Assembly (NCBI GenBank): GCA_015680685.1
Contig: MNCI01034664.1
Coordinates: 393,576 to 457,575, forward strand
Length of the DNA: 64,000 nt
Direction of reading: 5' to 3'
DNA from: Gnetum montanum
Taxonomy: Eukaryota > Streptophyta > Gnetopsida > Gnetales > Gnetaceae
The position numbers and the translations under genes are program-made. Below, in pieces: positions 10,660-22,650 of this stretch. Within the stretch, counting starts at the first letter, position 1, and each line of letters begins with the position of its first letter. The notes beneath the pieces were generated by a model. That model had not been told where the DNA came from, made no database searches, and saw only the letters and a program-made list of their open reading frames with translations.

Positions 10660-10827
10660 TATAACACTGTCATTTCTAAACCTTAGATTGAAAATAATTA
10701 TGTTGCATAAAACCCCTAATAAATGATTGGCCATGGTAAGGAAGCAAGATAATAAACAAACTACATAGTAAAAGAAAGTAAAAGGAACCTGATGAGTGGC
10801 GAGGTACCCCTACACTCAACCATACGA

Positions 10828-11051
10828 NNNNNNNNNNNNNNNNNNNNNNNNNNNNNNNNNNNNNNNNNNNNNNNNNNNNNNNNNNNNNNNNNNNNNNNNN
10901 NNNNNNNNNNNNNNNNNNNNNNNNNNNNNNNNNNNNNNNNNNNNNNNNNNNNNNNNNNNNNNNNNNNNNNNNNNNNNNNNNNNNNNNNNNNNNNNNNNNN
11001 NNNNNNNNNNNNNNNNNNNNNNNNNNNNNNNNNNNNNNNNNNNNNNNNNNN
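10828..11051. other. Assembly gap (224 N) inside the solo LTR
   Basis: Translations crossing this gap are meaningless. Against the full-length sister LTR G, the sequence missing between the flanking bases corresponds to 62944-63678, about 735 bp. The N count is therefore probably arbitrary and too small by about 500 bp, unless this copy has a deletion. The missing part covers the tandem sub-repeats of the LTR. Confidence 0.85.
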
Positions 11052-11248
11052 TCTTTATTGCCGTACACAACTTGGGTTCAGGTTACAAGCTGCTCGAATA
11101 AAGAGCCGTTCACTCTAGGACTCCTACTGCGGGCACATGGGAAAAATTCTAACTCTGGAGTGATCAATCTGCCAGAGCTTCGCTACTTCTAGCCAAGATT
11201 GGGAAATGAAGGGAGTGCCGCCTCTTATTTATAGATATGGCGGTGGAC

Positions 11249-11336
11249 CGCGATATCACGTATGCGATATCGCAGGGGAAGACGCGATATCGCGGCGGCC
11301 GTGATATCGCGTACGCAATATCGCGGCACATGCAGG
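11249..11336. promoter_or_regulatory. GC-rich ATATCGCG palindrome array in LTR U3
   Basis: Five overlapping variants of CGCGATATCGCG lie between the LTR 5' end and its minus-strand TATA box. They include the perfect 12-bp palindrome CGCGATATCGCG at 11283-11294 and GCGATATCGC at 11264-11273. Sister LTRs G (63876-63930) and the one at 33145-33192 have the same kind of array. The position just upstream of TATA suggests a regulatory role, but that is inference. Confidence 0.65.
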
Positions 11337-13029
11337 TCGCGTCTCATCAGAACCTATCGTGAATCCATTACCCAAGAACAAACATTAAACTAAACAACAA
11401 AAGGAAAAGAATATGTAAATATATGATTATGCTATACATATAAGAGAAAAAAACTTAATCTAACTAGATAGAGAATAATGCAAAGCGTCCATTGAAAATT
11501 ATGGTAAGAACAAGAGAATTAGATCAACTACAAATCTAAATCATCATAATATATGATCAACTTAATATTAAAGGTCTAGCCCATACAAAATATGTAAATC
11601 TAAAAGTAATGTCTAATACAATGCTGAAATGACTAATACATAAATAGTAAAAGCTTAAATATGAAAGTATAACATTATAAACAATACTAGAAATAACTCA
11701 ATGAACTACTTGAGGTCTATAATCTTCACCTAATTTGATCAACTTGAAAAATAAAAGGTAATATTAGAATAAACTAATTGAGGAATCTTAGCACCATTTC
11801 CAACTAAAAAATGGGTAGATCTCATAGGAGTTAGGTGGAGCATTGTTCTCCTGAAAAACATGTTAGCTCAAGAACATCTAAACAAGTAAAGAAACATACA
11901 ACCATACATCCAACTGCCAAACATTAACCAATGCAATCAATGTCAAATGTGTATCAAAGTTGTCATGTACATGTTTCCAAATTCCAAAGCCAAGATGTAT
12001 CTAAACCAAATATCAAACTATCATGTGCATAGATCTATTATTAGTCTCAAACTAAACAAGAAGCGTCATCAAGACTCACTTCATATATTTGCAAAGTACC
12101 AATGCTAAAGGCATCTAATCAGACTCACCTCTAATATTCTAGAGGCATAAAAAAAAAAGGACTTATGAGCCATAGAATCACTGTCTCGTGTAGGATGGGA
12201 CCTATAATGAAAGCTACTTTGATTCATCCTAAAGGGGGTTAATCACCACACATCTCTAGGAAGTCCATCTCCAACCAACCACACAAACTCAATGCTATCT
12301 CCAACATCCAATAATCCAACAAACATATAAACATGGAAATAAAAAATAATAGAGGAGGGTAGAAATAAAATCAAAAGAATCCAACTCACTAAGGAAATCC
12401 AACAATCCAAGGGGTCCTCACAAAAGACACTAGACCAAAGAGTGGCATAGCACCATCAATGCTGAAACAAATTACATGGAACTTCAGTGTCAAATAGAGA
12501 ACCAAAACCATCATCCAAAGAGATCTCACCTATCTAAAACAATGTCCTAATGATATCAACTAATCCAAAAAGAAAAGCCCTTAGTTATTTCTTCCAAGAA
12601 AACTAATTAAGACACAACAAGAGGAAGACTAGATTCACCAAGAACCATGTACATATCATCACTCAAATCATGAAATATTCACTTATCCAAATAGGGTGTT
12701 CCAAAACTTAAAAACCCAATGAGAAGATTAATGGAATCAAAACATGGAAGAATGCATTTTGCAAGAACCTAAGAAATAAAAAGGACAATATGAAGGTTCA
12801 AAATAACTAATGAGGAAAGCCACAAATTGACCAATGTTTAGCCCAAGCAATACTCACTCATGAAAGGAAAGTATCTAATATTTGAGAACCCAAAAGAAAA
12901 TACATTAGATTCAAAAAAGGTAGAATATTCAATAGGATTATAAGAGGCTTTCAAGTCAAGAAAATGAAATACCAAACTCAACTAGAGGGCCAAACTTCAC
13001 AAGGAATAAGTTTGTTGCAAAACTAAGCT

Positions 13030-13262
13030 TACAAGGGAGACATCTCTGAAAACACGAGATCTTGGGAAAGACATCTATAGGAGAAAGAAGACATGTATAG
13101 GAGGGAAGAGATGTCTTATATAGGGTAGAGACATGTTTAGGGAGACACCTATGGGCTAGGGAAGACATCTACATTAGAGAGGAGACATCTTGGGTAGGGT
13201 AGAGATGTCTTCTTAGGTGACTTAGCTTGTGGGAAAGATGTATCTCTAAGATCAAAGACATC
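13030..13262. repeat. Clustered AGACATCT/AGATGTCT motifs in LTR A
   Basis: At least ten exact or one-mismatch copies of AGACATCT or its reverse complement AGATGTCT lie within about 230 bp, in both orientations and irregularly spaced. The homologous place in the right LTR (21110-21262) has seven or so. A similar cluster at 36640-36860 lies outside element A. Confidence 0.65.
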
Positions 13263-14699
13263 TATGTTGAGTTAGGGGAGGCCAAGATTCAGCTAAAAGG
13301 AATCCAAATCAACAATAAACATCAAGAAAATTGTAGGTAAGGAATCCAATAATGCATGAATAAGAACCATCTATCCACATAGGATAGGGATCTCACAATG
13401 AGAAGATCATATCCACATGATTGAAAGATAAGATGGACAAAAAAGAAGAAGAAGAAGAAAGGATTCAATTAAAATAATTATAAAAATAGAAAAATGGTAA
13501 TATCACATTACTAAGAGCTTAGGATTGATAAAGATAAACATGTCAAAGTAAGATATTGATAATGAATGAAAATCCCAAGATTTCAAATTGCCTCTCAAAC
13601 AAAGCTAATCCACATTCTCTCTCCATATTAAAGATAATACAAAACAAAAATTATAGCAACATTAATCATTTAGGCCAAGTGAACAACAAAATCCATTCCC
13701 ACAAAAATTGTTGGTATTAATTCTCACAAAACTTGTACTTGAAATCAACAAAAGCAACAATACTAATAATCATGAATTATACACATACCAATCTTTTAGA
13801 CCAACATTCCAAGGCGTCAAAACAATATTTGTCAACATGAAAATAGCATAATAATACAGAATTTAAGATGACTACCATCCTATGAATGTGCACAATCTTG
13901 TAAATATAAATGGTGAAGAATCCAAGATTACTCACCTTCAAATTTGCACCAAAAAATCTACACAAGAAGAGAGCAACATAGCAATGATCCAATGGAAAGC
14001 ACAACTGATCTAAAATCCACTAGCACCTCCACAATATTTAACCTTCCATAGCACCTCTCTATTGTGTTCTCAAAATCGTCAAGATGTGTGGAATGAAAGA
14101 GTTGTAGAAGTTGTAATGGAATATTAACAAAAATCATGGAAAGAAAAAAAATAAATCAATTACCAAAATAAGAGTTGAATTAAAAGAATATTTTCATTAA
14201 TCTCTCCCATCTTATACATAACTTCCTCTACTCTCATGTAACATCCACACATACTAAAATAATCAATAAAGCATATGTTAATAAACCATGATCCCAAAAT
14301 ATCCTAATAAATCTAATAAAAAACTAATTAAATTAAATATAAATCAAGAACCTACCAACATAACATAACAAATTAGGTCATAAAATATTCTCTAAGGAAC
14401 ATTAAGCAAACCATAAATCTTCAACCATATCATTCTCTTAGTTAACCTCTCATGAAATCTTGCCACACTCAACAAGAGGATTAGTGCACATTTGATAAAT
14501 GGAAATATATATATAAAAGATACACAATAACATTAATTCATACATGCAACTTAAAGCTCATCGACATGAAATATTAAGTGCTTAATTAGAAAAAATATCA
14601 AATTGCTAACATGCATAACATAGATCTAGGCATAAGCAACATAATCTTGATAAAGGATCATATGTACCAAGGATCTAAAAAATGTAGGGTATTACATCC

Positions 14700-14930
14700 T
14701 TCCTCTCTTAATAATCTTCCTCTTGAAAGATCTTAGGATGGAAAGAGTGTAAATCAAACTCAAGCTCTCAAGTAGCCTCTTAAGAACCATGATGGATCCA
14801 CAAGATCTTTACCATGGGTACTATCCTACTGCATAACTAACATTCCATTACGTCCACAATCTTAACTGGATACTTCACATATGAAGCATTAGCTTGAATA
14901 TGTACCTTACACTAATTAAAAACATGATTA
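14700..14930 (-). pseudogene. Element A chromodomain-like integrase tail
   Basis: The minus strand reads YVKYPVKIVDV, then a degenerate stretch, then VPMVKILWIHHGS*EAT*EL ending near a FHPKIF. The pattern I..D......R...VK.LW..H..EEATWE......P.LF is the conserved C-terminal block of plant Del/Tekay chromovirus integrases. Two Trp/Gln-type codons are stops. It abuts the polypurine tract. Confidence 0.6.
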
Positions 14931-15499
14931 TTATTAGGAATGTACTCCCACAACATGGGGACATGAAACACATTATGCATGCTCAAAAGCTATGAAGGCA
15001 AACCAACATGATATGCCACCTCTCCTATACATTGAAGAATGTCAAATGGTCCAATGTAATGAGGTGCAAGATTTCCTTTCCAACGGAAATGTATTAATCA
15101 TTTTAGTGAAGAGACATGAACAAACACTTTCTTACTAATTGCAAACTTTAGAGGTCTCCTCCTATAGTTTTTGTAGCTCACCTAGTATTCTTGAGCTAGT
15201 TTAAGTCACTCATGAATCTCCCTAATCTACTTGGTTATCCTCATCACAACGTCTAAACTAATATGTTGCCTATCCTTGATCACATGTTAAACACAAAGGA
15301 GTCCTACAAGATCTTGCATATAAAACCTCATAAGGTGCTATCTTCTGACTTGTCTAATAGTTGTTATTGTAGGAAAACTATGCTAATAGTAATAGACTAT
15401 CCCAACTATCTAAAAAGTACAAAGCATAAGATTGAAGCATGTCCTCCAACACTTGGTTGGCTCTCTCAACTTGTTCGTTAGTCTATGGATGCTAAGTTG

Positions 15500-16150
15500 A
15501 AGTCAAATTTAAACTAGTAGCCAGGCTGTTCATGAATGCACATCAAAACTAAGAAATAAGTTTGGCATCATAATTTAAGACATCTTGGTAGGAATGCCAT
15601 ACAATTGTATGATCTCAGAAATGAACAATTGTGCAACATCCTCCATATTGGCTAAAGTATTTGTTGCTAGGAAATGGTTAGACTTGGTTAATACGTCACC
15701 AACAACAAGGATAGTATCCATTTCATCCCTAGTACAAGGAAAACTAGTCATAAAATCCATACCGATCATCTTCTAGTTCCACTCTAAAATAGTGTAAAAG
15801 TACAAGCAACCGCCTAGTTGTTGATGTTCAAATTTAACTTGTTGATAGATCAAACATCTAGCTCCAAATTATTTAATCTACTTCTTCATGTTAGGCCACC
15901 AATATAACATCTTTAACATTTGGTACATCTTGTCATTGCCTAGATGCATCTAAATCTAATTGAGATGAGCTTCCTCCAAAAAATATTCTTGTAAGGAATC
16001 ATGCATATAGACTTGATCATTATAATTAAGCAAGTTGAGTGCATCAACTACCATAGAAGAATTACTAAATTGTTTAAGCTATTAATAGTTATGATTACAG
16101 TATTGCTTCACATGAATCTCACTAATCACATTAGACTACATCATTAAACT
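15500..16150 (-). pseudogene. Element A integrase core remnant
   Basis: At 15769-15575 on the minus strand the open stretch contains GMDFMTSFPCTRDEMDTILV followed by VLTKSNHF and a FISEIIQLYGIPT segment. This is the typical chromovirus integrase core (first catalytic Asp in MDF, second region before the G.P..). Around 15900 the minus strand also reads zinc-finger-like H2C2 fragments (PKM..C..CQ.AK counterpart degenerate). Stops flank both sides. Confidence 0.65.
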
Positions 16151-16199
16151 ATGGATTTTACTGACCACATAGCTTAAGGCATCTGTAACAACATTGTGT

Positions 16200-17640
16200 T
16201 TACTTCTTTTATACTAGATGCTAAAATCAAAATTGGCTAATAGCTCAACCCACCTCCTATGATGTAGGATTAACTATTGCTGATTCATCAAATACTACAA
16301 TCCCTTGTCCTCTATCCAAATCATTAACTACTTTTTGAATAAGTAGTGTTGTCAAACCTTCAAGGAAAAAAACACCACTCCAAACTAAAGATCATGTGTA
16401 GGGTAGTTTATCTCATAAGGCTTTAACTATCCTAAGGCATAGGCTATCACTTTTCCCTCTTACATGAGAACATACACATTATCCTCTCCTAATGCATTGG
16501 TAAAAATGTTGAATACCTTAATTGAAATAGGTAAAATTAAAATAGGATTCGAGATCAATCTACCTTTGAGTTCATCAAAGGTATTTTGATAATGTGAGTC
16601 CCATAAGAAACCAACATCCTTCTCCAAAAAAATTATAAGGGGTGAAGTGATATGAAAGAAGTTCTCAACAAATCTCCTATAATAACTTACTAGTCCAAGA
16701 AAACTACAAACCTCTTCAACATTCTTGGGAATAGGCCAATCCTAAATAATTGATATCTTAGTAGGATCCATTGCATTACCAGCATTTGAAACAACATGCC
16801 CCTAAAAGTAGATATCTTGGCACCAAAAAGAATACTTCGAAGATTGGGCAAATAACTAATGTTCTTTAAGTATTTGCAAAATAATCCTTAGATGTTGTTC
16901 ATGTAACTTCTTAGATAAAAAATATATCAAAATATCATCAATAAACATAATAAAAAATTGGTGTAGGTATGGTCTCATGATGTTATTCATGAGATGCATA
17001 AATACTATGGGAGAATTAATGAATCCAAATGGTAAGACCAAGAACTCATAATGTACATACCATATCCTAAAGATTATCTTGGGGACATCCTTCTCTCTAA
17101 TACAAACCTAGTGATATAATGATTTTAGATCTATCTTTGAGAACATCTGAGCTTCTTTCAATTGATCAAACAAATTACCTATGCATGAACAATGGATACT
17201 TATTATTCACTGTCACCTGGCTTAATTATTGGTAATCAATGTACAATTGTATAGTACCATTCTTATTCTTTACAAAGAGGACATGAGCATCTTAAGAAGA
17301 CATATTTGAATGAATCAAGCCCTTGTCAAGTAAATCCTAAAGATAAATATTTAGGTCTACTAACTCAACAGGTAACATACTATATGAAACCTTAGAGATA
17401 GGTTCAACATTGATTTTGAAAGAGATCTTAAACTTAACATCATTCCTTAGATGTAGACTAGGTAACTCAGAATGAAAAACATCAAGAAACTCTTGGGAAA
17501 TAGAAATTTGATCAATCTCATGCTCCAAAGAAAGTTTACTTATTAAAATAGTGAAACAAGAATGACCCTTCCTCAACAAATGATGAAAATATTTTGAAGA
17601 CATAAGATCCAACTTAATCTTGTGTAGCTAGATATGCACC
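16200..17640 (-). pseudogene. Element A reverse transcriptase/RNase H remnant
   Basis: The minus-strand piece 17612-17337 matches the RT N-terminal lead-in: a DVF..ELP.L..R.DV.F.I pattern followed by PISKVSYSMLPVELVDL. The piece 17041-16856 gives MVLPFGFINSPIVFMHLMNN followed by FIDDILIYF, the RT catalytic motif (FIDD for YVDD), then EQHLRIILQILKEH. RNase H is too decayed to place firmly (about 16200-16600). Del/Tekay-type chromovirus by pattern. Confidence 0.75.
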
Positions 17641-18099
17641 ATTGTCTAAAAATCATTATCTATTACTAAGGAAAGTGCTTTACCACAACAATTCAAACTA
17701 CCCTAATAGTGAGAGAACTAATCCATACCCACCATAGTCCCCTTGGTTCATGATGTAAAGATCACTGAACTAAGTGATGTTCTAAATTGTTAAGGGTATA
17801 GATCTACTAACTTGGCCCATAATAAGCACAAAACCACCAATGAAGCTAAGAGCAAGCACTTATTGAATATACTAACCTATTAAATCCAGTCATCTAACTA
17901 CTCATGGATCAATGAAAGAATGAGTTTCACTAGGATTAAATAGAATCGAAAATACTAAATCAAGAATGATACCTCCACTCTTCATCATAGTGTTGGGTTG
18001 AGCATCAATTCACTAATTTGCTAGAGCATACACATGTGCATACATCCTCGTACCACCCTAGCCACTAGTAGGTTTGTCATCCTACTAAAGACTTCATTT

Positions 18100-18900
18100 C
18101 CTGAATGGTTTAAATGATTAAAGCTCTTGTGGCCTAGATAATCATAGTTGTGGCAATTAAGATATTCCCTAAAAATGTGTCCAACTCTCCTATGAGCATG
18201 GAAATTAATAGATCCATAAGTAGTCTCACCACCTATTACCTGTGGCTAAGTCCTTTGCTGTTGCTATTGCTAACCACCTAATCTAAATCTAGGGCTATGC
18301 TTAGATGCATCAAAATTCCCTAAAGAGGTCTAGCCTCTTTTTGAGATTAATCATGATGTGCTACTTTAGCTAGCTGACTACACTTTAGATCTAGCATACA
18401 AACTCAAGCATTCTCATTTGTTTGAAGACACAGAGAAAGCAAATGATCCTTGATGGTTGCATGGAGACCATGAACAAAATGGTTGGTCTTGGACCTCTCA
18501 TTTGAATGTATCTAAGGTACAAACATAATTAACTCTAAGAACTTATAGTCATACTTAGTCATAGTATAATTGCTCTAGTAGAGGTGGAAAAACTCCTCAG
18601 CCTTTGCCTTCACAAAATCCAAAGAAATAAAATAAGTATTAAAAGCATTAAGAAAGTTACTCCCATGGACATCACACTCCTTTCAATAATGTGCCTTCTC
18701 CTAATCAGTCCACTAATGTCTAGAAAATCCATGAAATTGGTAGGTTGCCAAATGAGTTTGCTATATAGAAGTACAACCTATCAACTTAAATATCTTAAAA
18801 ATCTTCTCAAGCCAATAAATGAAATTATTAGGATCCTCATCACCATAGAAGGTAGGGGATTCTAGCTTATAGAATTTCTCCATAAGGTCTCTATTTATTA
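18100..18900 (-). pseudogene. Element A gag remnant
   Basis: The minus strand near 18880-18430 reads FYKLESPTFYGDEDPNNF, WLEKIFKIF, FVKAKAEEFFHLY and a YDYKFLEL..F.P pattern. These are the retrotransposon gag capsid signatures (L.P..F.G..DP....WL..IEKIF; K..EF..L). A decayed zinc-knuckle-like CHNYDYLGHKSF occurs near 18155-18120. Several stops interrupt it. It lies just inside the 5' LTR as expected. Confidence 0.7.
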
Positions 18901-19240
18901 GTCATCTGCCACTTGTACCACTTCCAAAAGCATCCTCCATCAATAGCAAACTAGATTTTTTCTCTATATGTTGATGAAGAAGCTAATAATAATAATAATT
19001 TATATATGTTTAGCTAATCTCCTCATCCTATGTAGGAGTAGGAACGAAAGTGCTAGTTTCTATTTGGGAATCTTTCAATGGCTCCTTCATTTGATCAAAA
19101 ATGAGATTAGATGTCAATGTTGGGTTGCTACACCCAACATCTACCCTCCTAGCATGATCATGTCCATTTCTAGCATCTACCATCTCTGGACATAGAAATG
19201 AAATAAAGTAATAATCAAAACCTACTCTTTGATGCTAGCT

Positions 19241-21720
19241 TGTAACATCCTTCTTCCTATACCTTCGGTTGGAGAGCATTACGTTGAGTAAAAATCCTAA
19301 TGAATGATTGACCATGATAAGGAAGCAAGATAACAAATCAACTACATAATGAAAAAAAGTAAAAGGAGCCTAAATTGAAGTCTTGATTCAATAACAAAGA
19401 TGAAAAAAAATAGGAAAAGGAAAAAATACATAAATATATAATAATAATGTTAAAGATAGATGCAAAAAAATTAATCTAACTAGATAGAGAATAATGCAAA
19501 GTGTCTACTGAAAATTTTGAAAAGAACATGAGAATTAGATAAAATACAAATCTAAATCAACATAATATATTATGAGCATAATATCAAAGTTCTAGATCAT
19601 ACAAAATCCATAAATGCAAAAGCTAGAAAAGAAAAAGAAAATAATGTCTAACATAATGCTAAAATGACTATAACATAAATAGCCAAAGCTTAAATTTGAA
19701 AGTATAAGATCATAACCATATTAAAAATAACTCAATGAACTACCCAAGATCTCTAATCTCCACCTAATATGATCAACCTAAAAATAAAAGGGAATATTAG
19801 TATAAACTGAGTAAGAAACCTTGGCATAATCTTCAACTAAAGAATGGGTAGATCTCATGGGAGTTGGATGGAGCATGATTATCCTACAAAACATGTTAGC
19901 TCAAGAAAATATAAATAAGAAAATAAATGTATAGTTAAGCATCCAACTAGAAAACATTATCAATACCATGATTTTCCAACTCCAACTATCACTACAAACA
20001 AGCAGGCTAGCACACACCACACCCAATGTCAAATGTGTATCAAAGTGTTCATATGCACTTTCCCAAATTCTAGAGCCAAAATGTATCCAAATCAAATATC
20101 AAACTACCATGCACGTGGATTTATTATTAGTTAAAAACTAAATGAGAAGGATCATTAATACTTACTTTATATGTTCTCAAACTACCAATGGTAATGACAT
20201 CTAACTAGACTGACATCTAATGTTTTGGAGGAATCAAATAAAAAGGACCAATGAGCCATGGAATCAAACTCATGTGTATGATGAGGCCTATAGTTAAAGG
20301 CATAGTGATGCATCCCAATGAAGGTCAGTCACTAAACATTTCTAGCAAGTCCATCTTCAATTGGCCATACAAACTTGATGCTAGATACAACATCCAATAA
20401 TCTAATAAACATATAAACATGGAAATTAAAACTAATGGTTGAGGATAATGATAAAATCAAAAGAATACAACTCACCAAGGAGATCCAATAATCCAAGAAA
20501 TTCTCATAAAAGACACCAAACCAAATAATGACATAATACCATCAATGCTTAAACAAATCACATGGAATTTCAATGTCAAATAGAGAATCAAAATCATCAT
20601 CCAAAGAGATCTCACATATCTAAAACAATATTCCAATGATACTAACTAATCTAAAAATGGAAACTCTTAACCATTTCTTCCAAGTAAATTGATTAAGCCA
20701 CAATAGTAAGACCTGATTTACTAACAACTAATAATCATATACATATCATCACTCAAATCATGCAATAATCACTTATCTAGATAGGGTGTTCTAAAGCTCA
20801 AAAGCCCAATGAAAAGGTTAATAGAATCAAAACATAAAAGAATGCATTCAGAAAGAACCTGAGAGATAAATAGGGCAACATAAAGATTGAAAATAACCAA
20901 GGAGAAAAATCACAAATTCACTAATGTCTAGCCTAAGCAATACTCACTCATGTAAGGAAAGTATCCAATATTTAAGATTACATTAGATTCAACAAATGTA
21001 GAAGACTTGATAGGGTTATAAGAAACTTTGTTGTCTAGAAAATCAAATACTAGACTCAATTAGAGGACCATATGTCACAAGAAATAAGTTTGTTGCAAAG
21101 CTGGGCTTGTAGTGAAGACGTCTATAGGAGAAAGAAAACATCTATAGGAAGGAAGAGATGTCTTAGGCAAATTGAATATTTCTTTAAGGAGATGTCTACA
21201 TGCTAGAGGAGACATCTACACTAGAGAGGAGACATCTTAGGTAGGGTAGAATTGTCTTCCTAGGTGACTTTTCTTATAGGGGAGTCAACTCTTTGAGACC
21301 AAAGAAATGTAGGTCAAGCTGGGAAAGGCTAAGGTTCAATTGAAAGGAAGTCAAATCAAGGGAAAACATCAAGGAAACTATAAGTAACAAAACCAACAAC
21401 CTATGGATAAGAATCATTGAGGAACAAGAACCATCTATTAACGATATCGGTGTGGGAAAATCAATTTAACATAAAGATATGATAGGGATATCACAATGAG
21501 GAAATCATACCTACACAACTCATAGATAATATGGATAAAAAAAAGGATTCAATCAAAACCATTATGAAAATAGAGGAATAGTAATACTACATCAATAAGT
21601 GCTTAGGATTGATAAAGGAAAATAGGTCAAAGTAACATATCGATAATGAATGAAAATCCCAAGATTACAATTACTTGTTAAACAAAGCCAATCCATATTC
21701 TCTCTCTAGATTAAAGATAA
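19241..21720 (-). mobile_element. Right (5') LTR of element A, truncated
   Basis: It starts TGTAACATCC and follows the left LTR over about 2.48 kb to TTAAAGATAA at 21720. There homology stops and the TGATGAG-family LTR of element B begins. The last kilobase or so of LTR A, expected through GGGTATTACA, is missing on this side and I did not find it right of element B. The inter-LTR divergence is high by eye, so the insertion is old. Confidence 0.7.
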
Positions 21721-22401
21721 TTGAGGCATCCAATTTTTATCATTTTATGTTTTATAGTCTGGTGCTCAAAATGTAGATAAAAGGAATTTGATTAACTAAT
21801 CTAAATTAACTAATTAACTAGCATTTCACTATTCCTAACATAAGCATATGATCCTACTTTTTGTACATGTCCTGAACCCACGTATTCATTGCTGGGTGAC
21901 CAAGCACTACACTATTGGGCATACCAAGCAATAATGCTATTGGGATTACCAAGTGAATATGTGTTAAGCTTGATGTGGTTGTACTTATGTGTGTAATCTA
22001 TCTCACTTAATTTCCTCATTAATGTAATAATTGGAAAATATTTAATAACTAATTAAAAATATTTAATAAATAAATGAAATAGCTAATCTATCCAAAGTGC
22101 TGCAATGTTTATTGTTACACACAATATCATGCTTAGGTACAATAATGCTTGAATAAAGATCCATACACTCAATGACTCCTGTTGCAAGCACTCGAGGAAA
22201 AATTCTAACTTTCAAATGGAAAAAATATGAGGCTTCGCTACAACTACAATATCTAATTGCCATAAATGTGGCTACAAGGGTGTATTTATAGTCGAAAACC
22301 AACGCTGCATCAATGGGGCCTCGTCGATGCATTGTAAAATGCATCAACGAGGCTGCGTTGATAAGGCCTCATTAATATAGCCAACTGAACATGACTCATC
22401 A
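21721..22401 (-). mobile_element. 3' LTR of element B, truncated at its U5 end
   Basis: The right edge is GACTCATCA (to 22401), adjoining ACCCCCAC, a polypurine tract on the minus strand. The minus-strand TATA box TATAAATACA is at 22281-22290. From there leftward it matches LTR D (43850-44455, opposite orientation) up to TGAGGCATCCAATTT at 21722, where element A sequence takes over. About 190 bp of U5 are missing. Confidence 0.75.
22318..22353. promoter_or_regulatory. 16-bp inverted repeat in LTR B U3
   Basis: GCCTCGTCGATGCATT (22318-22333) and AATGCATCAACGAGGC (22338-22353) are inverted repeats with one mismatch and a 4-base loop. They lie between the LTR 5' end and its TATA box. The same slot in other family members holds different repeats or palindromes. 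Confidence 0.8.
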
Positions 22402-22650
22402 TACCCCCACGATTGAATGAAAACTCATCCTCAAGTTCTTTTAAAAAATTGGGAAGGTATGAGATTATTGACTTACTTTTCTTCAAATAAAACAAATTGA
22501 TTGACTTGACGAAAAAAATGGAGTGCCTGGGTGTACAGATCAACACATTACAAAGAATGATAGTGTTCAGGACATAAAATTAAACACCATAACCTAACTC
22601 CTTAAAACTAGACAACACATTCCTTAATGCTATGAAGCTAATGGAGCAAA

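Larger units (their letters stand above)
10785..11354 (-). mobile_element. Solo LTR of the TGATGAG family with 5-bp target-site duplication
   Basis: The LTR (10790-11349) starts TGATGAGTGG and ends GCGTCTCATCA, and is flanked by perfect GAACC duplications at 10785-10789 and 11350-11354. It matches LTR G at 62906-63948 nearly base for base (for example TCTTTATTGCCGTACACAAC). Orientation is minus, because TATAAATAAG reads on the minus strand (11225-11234). A 224-N gap lies inside. No internal region is present, so this is a product of LTR-LTR recombination. Its similarity to G suggests it is among the younger insertions here. Confidence 0.9.
10660..14696 (-). mobile_element. Left (3') LTR of chromovirus element A, about 3.47 kb without the insertion
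   Basis: This aligns along most of its length with 19241-21720, for example GATTG.CCATG.TAAGGAAGCAAGATAA. Its left edge TATAACA corresponds to TGTAACA at 19241; its right edge GGGTATTACA (14687-14696) abuts a purine tract on the minus strand. It is interrupted by the solo LTR at 10790-11349. Net length is about 3470 bp, long even for this clade. It has no coding potential and contains an AGACATCT motif cluster near 13030-13262. Confidence 0.75.
14697..19240 (-). mobile_element. Internal region of chromovirus element A (gag-pol), decayed
   Basis: The minus strand carries a single gag-pol in gypsy order, broken by many stops. It starts at a degenerate primer site next to the right LTR (about 19222-19240, similar to TTGGTATCAGAGC). 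Gag, protease/RT, RNase H, integrase and a chromodomain-like tail follow leftward, ending at a purine tract GAAGAGGAAG/AAGAGAGGAAGGA (14697-14725). FIDDILIY at the RT active site and the integrase-distal VKILW..H block are of Del/Tekay chromovirus type. No frame is long enough to be active. Confidence 0.75.

Noticed and set aside
10676-11118. Open frames on both strands at the start of element A
   Set aside because: They run through the N gap; the translated part is almost all unknown residues.
18584-18865. Plus-strand ORF of 93 codons
   Set aside because: Antisense to the gag remnant of element A.
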